A stretch of 64,000 nt of DNA from Ganoderma boninense (taxonomy: Eukaryota > Basidiomycota > Agaricomycetes > Polyporales > Polyporaceae): assembly GCA_002900995.3 (NCBI GenBank), contig CM035307.1, positions 1,984,001 to 2,048,000 of the forward strand. The letters run 5' to 3'. The notes beneath the pieces were generated by a model. That model was not told the origin of the DNA. It saw nothing but the letters and a program-made list of their open reading frames with translations, and made no database searches. Each line of letters starts with the position of its first letter. The stretch's first letter is position 1. Shown here one piece after another: positions 1 to 11,342 of this stretch. Made by a program: the position numbers and the translations under genes.

Positions 1-1
1 C

Positions 2-450
2 CCATCCACCGTATTGGACCGCGCTGTCATGGAGCATAACCTCCTCGCAAGTTCGAAGGTGTACAACAACATCACCTTCCGCGGGCTTGGCACGCTCCTC
101 GATGTAACACCTGGCGCCGCCGAGACGATGGCCCGAAAGATGATCGAGCAGGGCCGTTTGAAGGGGACGATTGACCAGGTCGAGAAGCTAATCTCGTTCG
201 ATGTCGGTGGTGAGGATGATGACGCGCAGGGCAAAGCGGGTGGTCTCGGCGATGTCGAACAGGTCGAGGAGGAGACTGGCGCACCCTTCACAAAACGGTG
301 GGACATGCAAATCCGCCTCACAGGCGCCAACGTAAGTTCCATTGTCCACGCCTGCGGTCGTGTTGCTCAATAATCCTTATTTAGGTCGAGACCATCGTAC
401 AACATCTCACCGAGAAGGGGCTGGTATCGTTTGGAAGTGTACAAGTGTGA
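2..450 (+). CDS. CSN4: COP9 signalosome subunit 4, C-terminal part (5' truncated by window)
   Basis: The frame is open from base 2 and continues upstream of the window. It encodes the winged-helix end of a PCI domain; the stretch DRAVMEHNLLASSKVYNNI followed by an LG..L motif matches CSN4 proteins. One intron (332-384, GTAAGT to TTAG) splits the gene in phase 0. The last exon encodes VETIVQHLTEKGLVSFGSVQV and stops at 448-450. CSN4 belongs to the COP9 signalosome, which removes Nedd8 from cullins in the nucleus and cytosol. The next gene points towards it and ends 128 bp away. The family call comes from recognising this conserved C-terminus; the N-terminal repeats are outside the window. Confidence 0.9.
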
Positions 451-578
451 ATATGCATTGCGATGTAACATATGTACTTTGATAGCAGTGACACTAGACT
501 TAGTCCCATGCAAAACGAGGTGTAGGAATTTGAGAGGCGGATACCATCCACATTCACCGAGCATAGACAACAAACCGC

Positions 579-3500
579 CTACTCCAGGCCATCACCTCTG
601 CGCTTCTTGTCGCGCTCCCGCTTGCTCTCCATCTCATGCCACTCTCCCTTTAGAGTAGACAAACTATAGAATTGCGTGAGCCAGTGCAAATCAATTCATC
701 TTACAAGAGATTACATACCCGACTGGTGTTGCAGCAGGGGGTTGTTCTTGGTTGAAATATGGCGCCTCGAGAGCCTGCATCGCCGATATACGACGCTCGG
801 GGTTCCATGATAGCAGTTGCTCTGCAAGATCGAGGCCGGCGGGAGACAGCCACCTGGGGAGAGTAAATGAGCAATGTACCAATGAAGACAGCGTGAGACA
901 ATCTACTTCTTGAACAACTCCCTGAAACGGTTGGGGATGAACTCGCTGGGCTTGAAGATCTCATACCAGGGGAGGCTCGTAACGCCTGGCCACGTGTCTG
1001 CCGTTGGCGTCCCCATGATCTTGTACACAACATATATCTGCTGCAGCTCATCTGCACCTTGAAACACAGGTTTCTTCGTGAATAGCTCCAGCATGATGCA
1101 CCTAAGAATCATATAAGCCCTGCAAAATCAGAGGCGGAGAACAAAACAACTTACCCAGCACTCCACATGTCGACTTCGGGACCATACACCGTCGCTCCAA
1201 GCAGCAACTCCGGAGGCCTGTACCATTGAGTGATAACGCGGTTCGTATAGTCGCTCTTACGACGCTTCTGATAAACCCGTGCGAGACCGAAGTCGGCGAG
1301 CTTAAGCTCTCCACGACTGTTGACGAGGATGTTCGAACCTTTGATATCGCGATGTATGACACCCTTGTGGTGAAGATACGCCAAACCGGCGAGCATCTGC
1401 CGGCAGAACGACTTGAGGTGTGCGTCCGAAAAGACGAACTGCGTTTGTTGCAGTATGCCACTGAGATCATGGTCCATGTATTCGATGACCATGTACACCG
1501 TGCCTGGACGATATCGTTGAATGAACAATACGTAGATGAGCATCGAGAAGCAGCTCACCGTGAGACACCATCATCTCATGCAATCGGACTACGTTCTCAT
1601 GTCGTAACGACTGCAAGAGCTTGACTTCTCGCATAGCCGTGACAGGGAAGCCCTCCTTCTCGCCCTCCATCTTGATCTGCTTGAGAGCAACCATTCTCCC
1701 TGTAGCAGTGTGGCTGGCTTTGTACACCTTACCAAATGTTCCAGTCCCTACGTGACCCAGGACTACATATAACTTCTCCTTCGGTTCTTCAGGTAGGTGT
1801 GATTGCGACTTTGAATGCGAGTGTCGAACATGTCCTCGAGGATAACGAGAACCTCGGTTATCACGACTCAGCGGACTGTGTCGAGGACTCTCCTCCATGT
1901 CAACGGAAGATCGCCGTGACGAATATCGACCTCGAGAGTCTGGCGTATCAACGTTGATGCGAGTTGTTATCAGCTCAGGGGAATCTGGACGAGGAGACGC
2001 AGTATGTTTGGCAGTGTGGGGGGGACTCTCGTCGTCATCATCTCCAGGAAAGAATCGTTTGAGAGAGTTGCTTGCAGTGCCTATCGGTTTGAACCCCTTT
2101 TTGCCTGAGGAGCTTCCGCTGGTAGACTTTCGCATCTCGGGAGAACGATGCGTAGGCGGTGGAGACGATCTACGCTGTGGGGATGGTGCCTTCGGCGGTG
2201 GCATTGATGTATTAGGGCGCTCAGGAAGGGAAGATGACGGTAACAGCTGTTCCAGACATGAGCAACTCGGTTGCCAGAAAGCAGAATAGGATGCTCACGT
2301 CCGAAAGTTTCCCATTAGCATTTTTGTGGCCCTTCCCTTTCTTCTTCCCGTTGCCAAACTTAGGCATGGCTATCGCTATGTCCTTGATTGACGTCGCCTG
2401 TGGGAGTCGATGAACAGCCTTGGGACGGTCGTGAGGACTTCGACTCGGACTACGACTCCGACTCCGACTGTAACTAGAGGTAGAGGCTCCCTCCGCCTAC
2501 CACGCCCACGACTGCTGACACTTCGTGGCGAGGACAGAGGTGACCGGGAATACCGCCGATCGCGGCGGGAGTCTCGGCCACGTTGCCTGTCCTGATAGTG
2601 TGGGCTGCGGCCGCTGCGTGGTGGAGAGTCATCACGACGCCGACGTTTGGGAGTGTCGACCGATCGGGAACGACTGCGATAGGAGCGACGGGAGTAGTAA
2701 GACTCTGCGGGAGAGCGAGAACGACCTGGTGACACTGAGCGACGACTCCGGCGTTTTCCTGTTGAAGGGGGCGGCGCGCTCTTCTTCGACGAGCTAGGTT
2801 CCCGACGAGTCCAACTATAGGGCGTTGATGGTGAGGATCATATGATGAAACGAAGATGAAGTCGGCCTACTTGTTCAGCTGGTTGTCGTCATCACGCCAA
2901 CTACGTTTCTGGTGCTGTTGGTGTTGCTGCTGCTTGTTGTTATTGGCTCCCTTCTTATTGCTCTTATTTTTCGACTTGGATTTTCCTGTATTGTGGCTTC
3001 TCTGGTTGGCCGTAGAGCCAGAGCCGCCCTCACGACGACCGGGCTGCCATGACGCAGACGGCTCCCAAGACCGATCCTCCAGATTGGAGGACTCACCGTG
3101 GTTAGACGAGAAGCCCCTTGAAGGCTCATCCCTCAAACCGTGCGACGTGGTGGATTGCCGCCTAGACTCCCAACCATTATCCCTCTGCCACTCTCTTGCA
3201 TTCCCTTCTCTTCGGTCGTCTCTCCAATCGTCGTTGTAGCGAGACTGATGACTGGACCGGCCATCGTCTTGCGATGAGCGACCATAGCCGCTTGAACGAT
3301 CATCTTGACGGCGGCCAGGGGTCCACCCCATGGCCTCCTGCGGAGAAGGAGTCTGAATATGCATGGTCGCGGCCCCCTCCTCTCGGCCGACCGAGAAGAA
3401 AAAGAAAAAAGAGAAAAAGAGCATACATCGTTGTAGCCATGCCTTGACCACCCGTCACCTTCCCGTGCGTCATGCGAGTCTCCTCCCCTCCGTTGATCAT

Positions 3501-3784
3501 CCCTGCGGTCGTACGAGAAGCGGTCTGAAGAGTCTGCCATCCGCCAGCGGTCGTCGGCGTCGGGGCGGCCGCGCGAGCTTGACTCTTCTCGTCTCATGCC
3601 GTGGCTAGGGCGTGACGTTGGAGTTCGTGGCGAGCGTGGTGGACGTTTAGAGTAACGATCTTGTAAGGTGTGTGAGCCGAGTGAGTGCGAACAGCTCCAA
3701 TGACAGGGACTCGTGATGCAAACCTGCGCTGGCGTCCTCGTCGAATGCTGGGCTGGGTCGTCTGGGCCGCTTTGTCGAGCTCAT
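579..3784 (-). CDS. CTK1: CTD kinase catalytic subunit (Ctk1/Lsk1/CDK12 type) with long RS-rich N-terminus
   Basis: Ten exons join in frame to 887 residues: 3784-3724, 3659-3427, 3352-2871, 2814-2554, 2473-2299, 2246-1559, 1503-1155, 1101-907, 853-719, 663-579. The start is the ATG at 3784 (MSSTKRPRRPSPAFDED). Roughly the first half is disordered and rich in Arg, Ser and Pro with RS/SR dipeptides. The second half is a CDK domain with GTGTFGKVYKA (P-loop), the PVTAMRE helix, HRDIKGSN, DFG and VITQWYRPPELL. A short basic tail (STLKGEWHEMESKRERDKKRR) matches Ctk1/CDK12 orthologues. The enzyme phosphorylates Ser2 of the RNA polymerase II C-terminal domain with a cyclin K/Ctk2 partner. The intron at 2474-2553 is the least certain: an acceptor six bases further on gives almost the same protein. 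The RS region is typical of CDK12/13 and not of budding-yeast Ctk1. Confidence 0.92.
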
Positions 3785-4666
3785 GCAACTGTGATTCAGG
3801 TCGCTTGGGGGTGGAAGGTGATGGGAAGAGGCAGGATGAGCGTCCGTCGAGTCGCTTGGACGCTCACGTTACGTGTGGTTCGTGACGGGCGCAGAAACAA
3901 CGGTCGAGGGGTTTTCCACCGCAAACTGCTTAATTTTATGCGATTCAAGCACTCTTCAGCTCGAACTCTTGTGTTCAGGATTGGCGGTCCCTCTGAGGGT
4001 TACGAGTCGAAATAGATAGGGCGGTCGTGCGAGTTAAGAGATCGTTTAGTGTCAACACGGCTTGATGAGACAAATACGCCGCACTTACAATAGGGACCTG
4101 AAAGCACTTCCAAACCTGCAGTGGACGACTTTAGCTAGCAAAAGTCAGAGCATAAATGCATCGACGGTGGAGAAGTGGATGAGAGCCTCCAGGTAGCGTC
4201 GTGGAATGAGCCGAAGCTTGTTGTGCCGCTCGCCGACGAAGGAACTCGATTGCCAATCGCCTCTATCCCGGCATTTGGCCTGGACTGGATATCTTATGCG
4301 ACCAGTCCCTGGCACAGAAGTATCTCACAACAGCACTACGCAGCAGAGACGTTCGTATGCGGCAGAGACCTTCAGGAAATGAGATCAGCGTGGTGGTCCG
4401 CTGCAAGCTGGCTGATTTCGGCCGGCGCCCATATGGGCGGCCAGTCCAGTTGCCTGTGGCGCACCTCATCCTCACTGCAGTCCTCCTCTTCCGCTCCAAT
4501 TCCTGTTGCATCGCGACACACAGGAAACCATAAAACACATGGAACAGTACAATACACGAAAAAATCAGGCATCAAGCAAATACAAGTACAACATAAGTAT
4601 ACAGGAGATATGCGTGCACATTCCGAGTCCCAGCGCGAGGACACAACGTTAAACATTCGCCAAGCG
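3785..4666. other. Intergenic: CTK1 promoter and DCAF-like gene 3' region
   Basis: This 882-bp gap lies between the CTK1 start and the stop of the next minus-strand gene. The part near 4540-4600 is A-rich on the plus strand (T-rich on the coding strand) and fits a 3' UTR. Open frames here (for example 4175-4753 plus) have no recognisable domain and no intron logic. I see no RNA gene or repeat. Confidence 0.5.
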
Positions 4667-6878
4667 TCATTGATGAGTACACTCCACCCCGCCATCGGTC
4701 GCCCCCTCCCCAGCCATTCGTCGCGCCAGGCGGTAATAGAGGAAGAGCTGTGACAACTCGCTCCGTCGTGGTCGTGTAGCCTCGGCATTGCGCCTGAGAA
4801 TAGAGTCGGACCTTTGCAACCGTGAAAAGCGGCTCGGGCCGGGTGTCGACGCAAAGAGCTGCGTTCGCAATAATACGGTATCAGTGTAGAGTCCAGTGGA
4901 ATGCAGAAGAGAACTCCATACTTTGACAGTGTAGTCGATTCCGCTTACAGCGACCAAAGGAAGGTACGGATGCCCTTCGATGACGTTAACGACGGAGCCG
5001 TCGCCTTCTAGAATGTCGTGCAACTTTCCAGTGTCCTTCTCCCACATGAACCAGTTGCCGTCATCCGAGCCAGACACGACAAATTCATCCCTTGGACCAA
5101 GAAAGTTCACTGGAAAAGGAAGGAGTGGTCAGAGCAGTACGACCGTAGCCGCACAGAGAAGATCATGCCGCACCGTCCTTGATAGTCTCTACGTTACAGA
5201 TCCCCTCGAAGCGTGAACGGGGAAAGATAGTCGGGATGTCGGAATATCGTTCGTCCCCCTGGTTCCCGATTGGTCGCTCGTCCTCGTCCACGAAATCCTC
5301 GTCCTCAACGTCCATGGTTGCTTCGGGATCTTCTCCATCCGTGGCCTCATCTCCAAGCAGTTCGGCCTCTTCGCCCATTGACGGCGACGACATAGCTTCA
5401 GATAGAATACGGTCAAGGTGATCTTCCATAGAAATATCGCAGTCGAATTGGTCTTGCGTCGACTCTAGCTTTGGACTATGAGACCGATCCAAATTCGGCG
5501 CTGGATTCTGCCGTTTGTTAGGTGGCACTATTGAGGACTCCCCAATGGCCATATTGGTGGTGCCGGGATCATCCTTGGTCGAGTAGAGATAGATACCATC
5601 GGCACTGTATGCTGAGACGTCGCCATGGTTAGCTTGGTCCTACTGAACACTGGCAAATAAAGCATACAAAGTAAAACTTCGTGTCCATTGCTGGACGCCA
5701 TCCGTGAACCGGTGACATGCTCGCGCCCTCTCCGCTCGTGGGCTCCACGACCGTTTCGTCCGAACCTGCGAACACATGTTGTCACCTCACTGCTGTCCGG
5801 AGGCTGGCCCCATTCCTCAGCAAATTGACGTCCAGCGTGACGTCGATCAAAGAGGTAGCCCTACAGCAGAGCGGCGAACAAGTGAATGAGTCATAGTCGT
5901 ACTAAGTGACTAAGAGGAAGCGCAACTTACGTAGGGAGACTGACCGGCTACGACGAATTGGTACGGTGTGAGAGGCGATAACGCCAAAGTCGAGAGCTCA
6001 CAATTGAGAGCAACTAAGGGCGCAGGACAAGAGTCCCCATTGCAAGAATGAGGGACACGAAGGTCATGCTGGCGAACCGTACCGTCCTAGCAAGGTGGAC
6101 GGAAGTTGGTTCCCAATGCGAAACTCATGCAACAAGCAAGAAACGCCGCAGTTTGCTTACCTCCGCCACCGTCAGAAACAAGTCTGGACTATCCTCCGTT
6201 ACTATCCTCTTCGTCCGCCCGCCATGGCACTTCAAGATCCGGATAGCAGTTTGTCGGGTGTCATACTCGGTTTCGCCGTTACTTCCAGGATGCCCGGCCG
6301 CCTTTTCGTGGTCGAATACACGGACCTGCCTGTCACCCGACACTGTAGCACTGGGAGACAACCACGTCAGGGGCTATAAAATAATAGAGTATTTGAACAG
6401 CCCACGGACATGCGAGATGAATGTGGTAACATCTGGGCGTTGAAAACATTGCCCCTGTGCCCCGTGTGGATGATCGTGTCGCATTGGAATGGATAGTCCT
6501 CCGAATCATCACTAGCCATGCGCCACAGCCGCACTCTACAAGGCTCACCATCTACCAGTCAATTCCAGGAGCGAAATGCTGAGAATAGATACGTACGTCA
6601 CATCGTCACCGCTGCTGACCAGAACCTCGCCTCCTCTGGCCCACGAAAGGGCATTGACGCATCTGTAGCGAATGTTAAACACGACTTCAACGTTGCGATG
6701 GCACCCTGAGTACGTACCCAGTATGCCCTGTTGTATCGCTACCAAGGACGTTGACTCTATCTAGCCCTCCATTGTAGTAGGAGCCGGATAAGAGGGATTG
6801 CTTCCATTTACGAGGCCGATGTTGACAAGGAGGTAGTGAGGGAGAACTGAGCAAGACGTTTGATGCGCATGAAGGCAT
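4667..6878 (-). CDS. WD40 protein of the DCAF6/DCAF8/WDTC1 type (probable CRL4 substrate receptor)
   Basis: About nine exons join to roughly 560-580 residues from the ATG at 6878 (MPSCASNVLLSS) to the stop at 4667-4669. Successive WD repeats read HTG-CVNALSWARGGEVLVSSGDD, VRLWRM, IIHTGHRGNVFNAQMLPHSS, ATVSGDRQVRVFD, RIVTEDSPDLFLTVAE-DGTVRQHDLR, SASNGHE-type LSYSADGIYLYS, then VNFLGPRDEFVVSGSDDG and VAVSGIDYTVKLF. An acidic linker near 5230-5420 separates the last two repeats. This order matches DDB1-CUL4-associated factors related to DCAF6/8, which dock on DDB1 to recruit ubiquitin-ligase substrates. The family is inferred from the repeat pattern, and no substrate can be named. The C-terminus (LYYRLARRMAGEG) is also typical of the fungal members. 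Confidence 0.82.
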
Positions 6879-7194
6879 TGCGACTCAGGGAGACGACGTG
6901 CGATCAGGATTTGCTTCGACGTTCAAATAGTGCAGATTGAGAGAGATGCAGATGACGGTCATGCATAACATTGGAGAGATGAATTCTGGGAACAAGCGGT
7001 TCAAGACCAATTCCGGGCGCCCAAGGCCTCTCGCTGGGTGAACCGATGATGACATCATCACGCAGCATTCATGCAATGAAACCGCTCCGAGGATAACACT
7101 ATGTTGTACATGCAGGTATCGAGGGAACGTAATATGAGAACACAAACGCATCCATGTAACATAAGGGTTCGTCGAAGTATCTGAAAAAGGGAAC
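6879..7194. other. Intergenic: DCAF-like promoter and PEP4 3' region
   Basis: A 316-bp gap between two genes on the same (minus) strand. No RNA gene, repeat or clear TATA element was seen. Confidence 0.4.
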
Positions 7195-8715
7195 CTAAGC
7201 AGCAAGAGCGAAGCCAACGGCGTCCTTCCCGGCATCGTAGACAGTGTAGTACTTCCGCAAGAAGACATCACCTATTAGGGTGGTAAGCAATGGGAAACTC
7301 ACAGCAAGCACGCAATGTGTGACGCACCAACAATCCAGAGGGATCCGCCTCCAGGGAGGTTAATATCGAGGCCAGTGAAAGAGGACATGCAAGTGCCCTG
7401 AACCTCCAGGATGTAGTCGGTACCCTTAAGAACGTAGGGCTTGCCACCGAACGTCAACGTAAGGTCAGGAAGGCTGGGCACCTTCGAGCAGTCGACGGTG
7501 TACTGGCCATTCCACGACTTGGAGGCGCCGATTTGCGTGTTGAGCATCTCCGCCATATCGGTGGGGAGGGCGATGAGGGAAGTGCCTGAGAACCCAATGA
7601 TAAGCGTGTCTGTCAACATCAGAGCCATAGCAGACAATGACTCACCAGTGTCAATGGCAGCACCAGTGTTCTCCAGGTCAAGCTCGTCGCTGCCGAGGGA
7701 GACCTTCTCAAGCTCAACCTCCCAGTATGCCTTCCTCCTGACAGGGACGTATTGGATCGAGCCAGTGTATGCGCTGTCATCGATACCACCGAAGATAGCT
7801 TCACCACCGTCTTGCTCGGACGAACCGAGACGGAAGGAGAAGACGGGGGCGTCGATCATCTTCTTGTTCATCATGTGATAGAAGGGAGGCGTGATATGGT
7901 TGACGGCAATGGTGTCGTAGGCCAAACCGAGAATGCCGTCAAACTTGCCGAAGGCAAAGGCAAGACCAGGCTCCTTGGTAGCCTCGGCGAAGTCGACGTT
8001 CGAAATGGCAAGGTCGCCAATGCTGAAGGTGTCCTGGGAGACAAAGCCCTCCATGGAACCGGAACCATATTGGATGGAGAAGTCGGAGCCATTGGACTTG
8101 TAAGTCGACGACGCCGAAGAGTCATATTTGGCGTGGAGGAAGCAGGCAATGGACGTGCACTTGGTGCTGGGGATCCAGAGGTTGCTCGAGCTGGGATGAT
8201 GTCAACCATCTACGTAATAGGCGCGCATAATCCTCTGGCAACTCACCCAGTGTCAAGAATGACCTTGAACTGGAATTACACAGGTCAACAAGCGAGACGA
8301 CCAAAAGGCTTTTGTTGGACTCACGCTCTGCGGAGGGGTACCGAGAGAGATCTCTGCAAAGTACTGCGCATTCATGAAGTCTGGCGACGCGTTACGATGG
8401 GATGCGTAATTCGGAACGACTGGACATACTGCTCAAGGGGACGTTGTGGCCGCCCTCAACGTTGAACTCGTCCTGAGTCCAGAAGAGCTCCTCGCCGTCA
8501 TGGACAGAGGGGCGCGAGATGCGCACGTTGCGGCCGATACCAGAGCCCATGAGAGGAACCTGGCTGCGCCCGCCGTACTTCTCAGCGAGGTATGCACTCT
8601 CCAGGGCAGGGTTGCTGGAGGCGGGGGGCAGCTTCGTCAGCTTGAGCTTGTGGACCCCATTGGCGGCGGCGGCGAAGGGAAGAAGGACGAGAGGAGCGAG
8701 GCGGGAGAGCAACAT
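7195..8715 (-). CDS. PEP4: Vacuolar aspartic protease (saccharopepsin, proteinase A)
   Basis: The ATG at 8715 opens a hydrophobic signal peptide (MLLSRLAPLVLLPFAAAANG), followed by a propeptide of about 80 residues. The mature pepsin-fold enzyme has both active-site motifs: VILDTGSSNLWIP in the N-lobe and AAIDTGTSLIALP in the C-lobe, and each DTG is split by an intron. The flap reads QYGSGS. Other family signatures are FDGILGLAYDTIAVN and, at the end, DVFLRKYYTVYDAGKDAVGFALA, with the stop at 7195-7197. The length of about 410 residues is normal for fungal Pep4. It is expected to be delivered through the secretory pathway and to self-activate in the vacuole. The divergent neighbour starts 365 bp away, so the two share a promoter region. 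Confidence 0.95.
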
Positions 8716-9080
8716 GGTGGTAGAGGACAAAGAGCGGCAGAGAGCACGACCGCAGCCTTATGAGGGTGGTCACCGAGGACCCCCCTGGGTGACGTCGTCA
8801 CGTAAACGCGGCGACCTGTCCGGGCGTCACCGGGCTCCCAGGCGTGGATCACCCTCCACACTTCACGCGCACGGATCACGTCCCTCCGGGGATCCGGCCG
8901 GCCGGGAGAAGGGTTGGACGCCGGTGGCAGTGGCAGCGGGGCAGGCTGAGCAGCCTGAGCGAACGGGCGAGTGCGCACACATTCAGTCGTTGTGCTCCTC
9001 GGCTTTGTCTCCGGGCCACGGCAATGCATCCCTCCTTCGCCACACTGCTCTGAGTGGTTTCCTCCAGCACACGCACGACC
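8716..9080. promoter_or_regulatory. Divergent promoter, PEP4 / Brd8-like gene, with CRE-like element
   Basis: A 365-bp region between two start codons pointing away from each other. GTGACGTCGTCAC at 8789-8801 holds overlapping TGACGTC and CGTCAC sequences resembling ATF/CREB-type bZIP sites. Further GGTCACC (8768-8774) and CGTCACC (about 8825) half-sites lie nearby. Factor binding is inference. Confidence 0.45.
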
Positions 9081-11216
9081 ATGGCCTCGGCAGTCAGGAC
9101 ACGGCAAGCAACGTCCTCCCCAGAACTCGACCTCTCCCACCTCAACAACGTCGAACGCCTCATATTCGCTCAGGCCGTCCATGAGTTTGGTGCAAATGCC
9201 TGGCAGGACGTTGCCAAGCTACTCTCGAAACACCCCATGATCTCGCAACCGAAAGGTTCCATAACACCACAAGTCAGACCCCTGTAGTCCTCCCGCATGG
9301 CCACTGCGAGCTCATCGTGCGTTTCTGTCCCTCAGTCCTGCGCTGTCCTATACCAATACTTGATGGAAGACGCCGGTTTCGAATGGTGAGGGTGTTGCTT
9401 GCTGGCCATGAGCTCCTTGCAAAACTTACGACAACCTGTTAGTTCCGACGTGGACGCTGCACCCCGGTGTGAGTTCCTCCCCACTCACACGTGTGAACCC
9501 TCATAGACCACCCACGTTGTAGCAGAAAAGCATCTCAGGCTTGCGCAGCGCTACTATGTAGCACGCGTCGCGGAGCTCCGGGAGCTTATCGCATCCGAGG
9601 AAGCCAAATTTAAGTACGTGGCTGCCAAACAGGTCTACGGCGCCGCTGAGCTCTTCACAATATAGAAAGCTGGTGGTGGAGATCGACGAAATTCGAAGTG
9701 GCGCATGGGACGACAAGATTCGTGTCTCTTTGGGCGTGGAGCCCGAGAAGCCACAAGAGCATGAGCCACCAATGCAGGAGGAGGTCATTCCGGAGCCTCA
9801 AGTGATGAAAACTCATCATGTTCAACCGCCGGAAGAGGAGACAATGGTTCAGGAAGAGGAAGAGACCATCCCGGAGGTCGCTATGGTGAGTCTTCCAAAT
9901 CTAGAACTCCCGGCCGTGCTACAACGCATTCGTGAAGGAGGAAGAGGAAGAATTGCCAGCTGCCGATCAAAGGACGGAGACTGTGCTCGCACTGCCTTCT
10001 GTGCCTGAGATTGAAGAGAGGGTGCGTTCTAGCAATGCTTGCATTGCAGTCTAATCCAACTCGACTACTGCAGGAAGAACGTTCGGACAATGAGGCCGTC
10101 AACGAACTCATAGGCGATTTCAGTTCAGATAGGCCGGTAGGAGATGCGCAGGACGAACCGGAGCTCGTATCAGAAGAACCTCCTGTAGCAGAACCGCAAG
10201 AGGACGAAGAAATGCAGGTGGATGAAGCCCCGGTTAAGCAGGAGCAGGAAGAAGATGAGCCCCCTGACGACCGACCTGTGGAAGGCGTGGCGGAGAATAT
10301 CAATCGGGATGAGGGTGAAGTTCCAGGCGAAGGTGAAGGAGAGGGTGAAGGTGGAGGTGAAGCCGAAGCCGACACCGAAGCCGACGTCGAGGTTGAGGCT
10401 GAAGTTGAAGCCGAAATCGAGCCTGAAATCGAGCCTGAAATCGAGGCCGAAGTGACCAACGCCATGGTGGAGGAGGTGCCCGAACCTGAGTCAAAACCGG
10501 AACCGGAACCAGAACTAGAACCCGACTCCGAACTCACTCCAGAACCGATTACATCGTCACGGGCTGAAGGTAGGCTGTTTCTTGCACACACCTGTTGAAT
10601 AGGATCAACATTGAAGACTATGTCGCAGGTAAACGGAAAGCCTCCGATGCGGATACGATGATGCTCGATGCTCATCGGGAGAAGAAGCGACCGAGGGAAG
10701 AGTCTGAACCCGCTGATGAAGAAGAGGGTAAACATGAAGTCTCTCCAAACGTTCCAAACACAAAACTTAGACTACGAATAGGTGCCCCGAAAACGCGACG
10801 GAGAGAACGCGCTGGTGTCAGCGACAAGCGCTTCCAGAACATGATCGGCATGCTTCACTCGCAGATATCGGCGCACCGCTACGGCAATATCTTCCACAAC
10901 CCGATCAAGAAGTCTGAGGCCCCCGATTACCATGACATAGTCAAGCGGGCGATGGACCTCAAGACGATCAAGTCACGCGTCAAGGATGGCCTCATCTCTA
11001 ACTCGCTTGGAGTTCCAACGCGATATCTTCCTCATGTTCGCAAACGCGATGATGTACAATCGTCCCGGGTCAGAGATCTACAACATGGCGGAGGAGGTGT
11101 GAACTCAACCTTCCAGCCTTGTACCATGGTGTGCTAATATATCTTAACAGATGATGATGTCGAGTGAACGCGAGATCAATGCCTTCAGGCAGACGGAAGG
11201 CTTCCATCGCATGTAA
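9081..11216 (+). CDS. Bromodomain protein, Brd8/Bdc1-like (probable NuA4 subunit), with one apparent frameshift
   Basis: The ATG at 9081 starts MASAVRTRQATSSPELDLSHLNN. An N-terminal segment (LIFAQAVHEFGANAWQDVAKLLSKH) and a helical stretch (HLRLAQRYYVARVAELREL, then EIDEIRSGAWD) are spread over several small exons. A very acidic Glu/Pro/Val-rich region follows at about 9750-10560. The C-terminal bromodomain reads RFQNMIGMLHSQISAHRYGN, then DYHDIVKRAMDLKTIKSRVKDG, and later MFANAMMYNRPGS; it ends NAFRQTEGFHRM with the stop at 11214-11216. Orthologues (human BRD8, fission-yeast Bdc1) sit in NuA4/TIP60 and bind acetylated histones. Between NSL and EFQRD the frame breaks near 11006-11009, where CTTGGAG stands in place of the expected CTGGAG. 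No spliceable intron explains this. TRA1 lies immediately downstream, tail to tail. Confidence 0.82.
10300..10560 (+). repeat. Acidic low-complexity coding repeat (Glu/Gly, Glu-Val-Glu-Ala, Glu-Pro)
   Basis: Within the Brd8-like gene, imperfect short repeats encode EGEGEGEG, then EVEAEVEAEIEPEIEPEIEAE, then EPEPEPELEP. The opposite strand is open by chance because of this periodicity. Confidence 0.8.
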
Positions 11217-11342
11217 AATCGTCAGTCTTGATATATACACATTGCAGTATTGATATGCCATCTATGAATGCATTCCGACTTCGATACAAGTACAACATGC
11301 GTGAAAACATCCACTATGAAAACACTAATAGAAATATAGAAC

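Noticed and set aside
2474..2553. Apparent frameshift in CTK1
   Set aside because: An 80-bp GT-AG intron restores the RS frame, so no error is needed.
4175..4753. Plus-strand open frame of 192 codons
   Set aside because: Overlaps the conserved end of the DCAF-like gene on the other strand; no domain and unnatural composition.
9881..10735. Minus-strand Ser/Gly-rich open frame of 284 codons
   Set aside because: It is the mirror of the acidic Glu repeat in the Brd8-like gene; low-complexity shadow.
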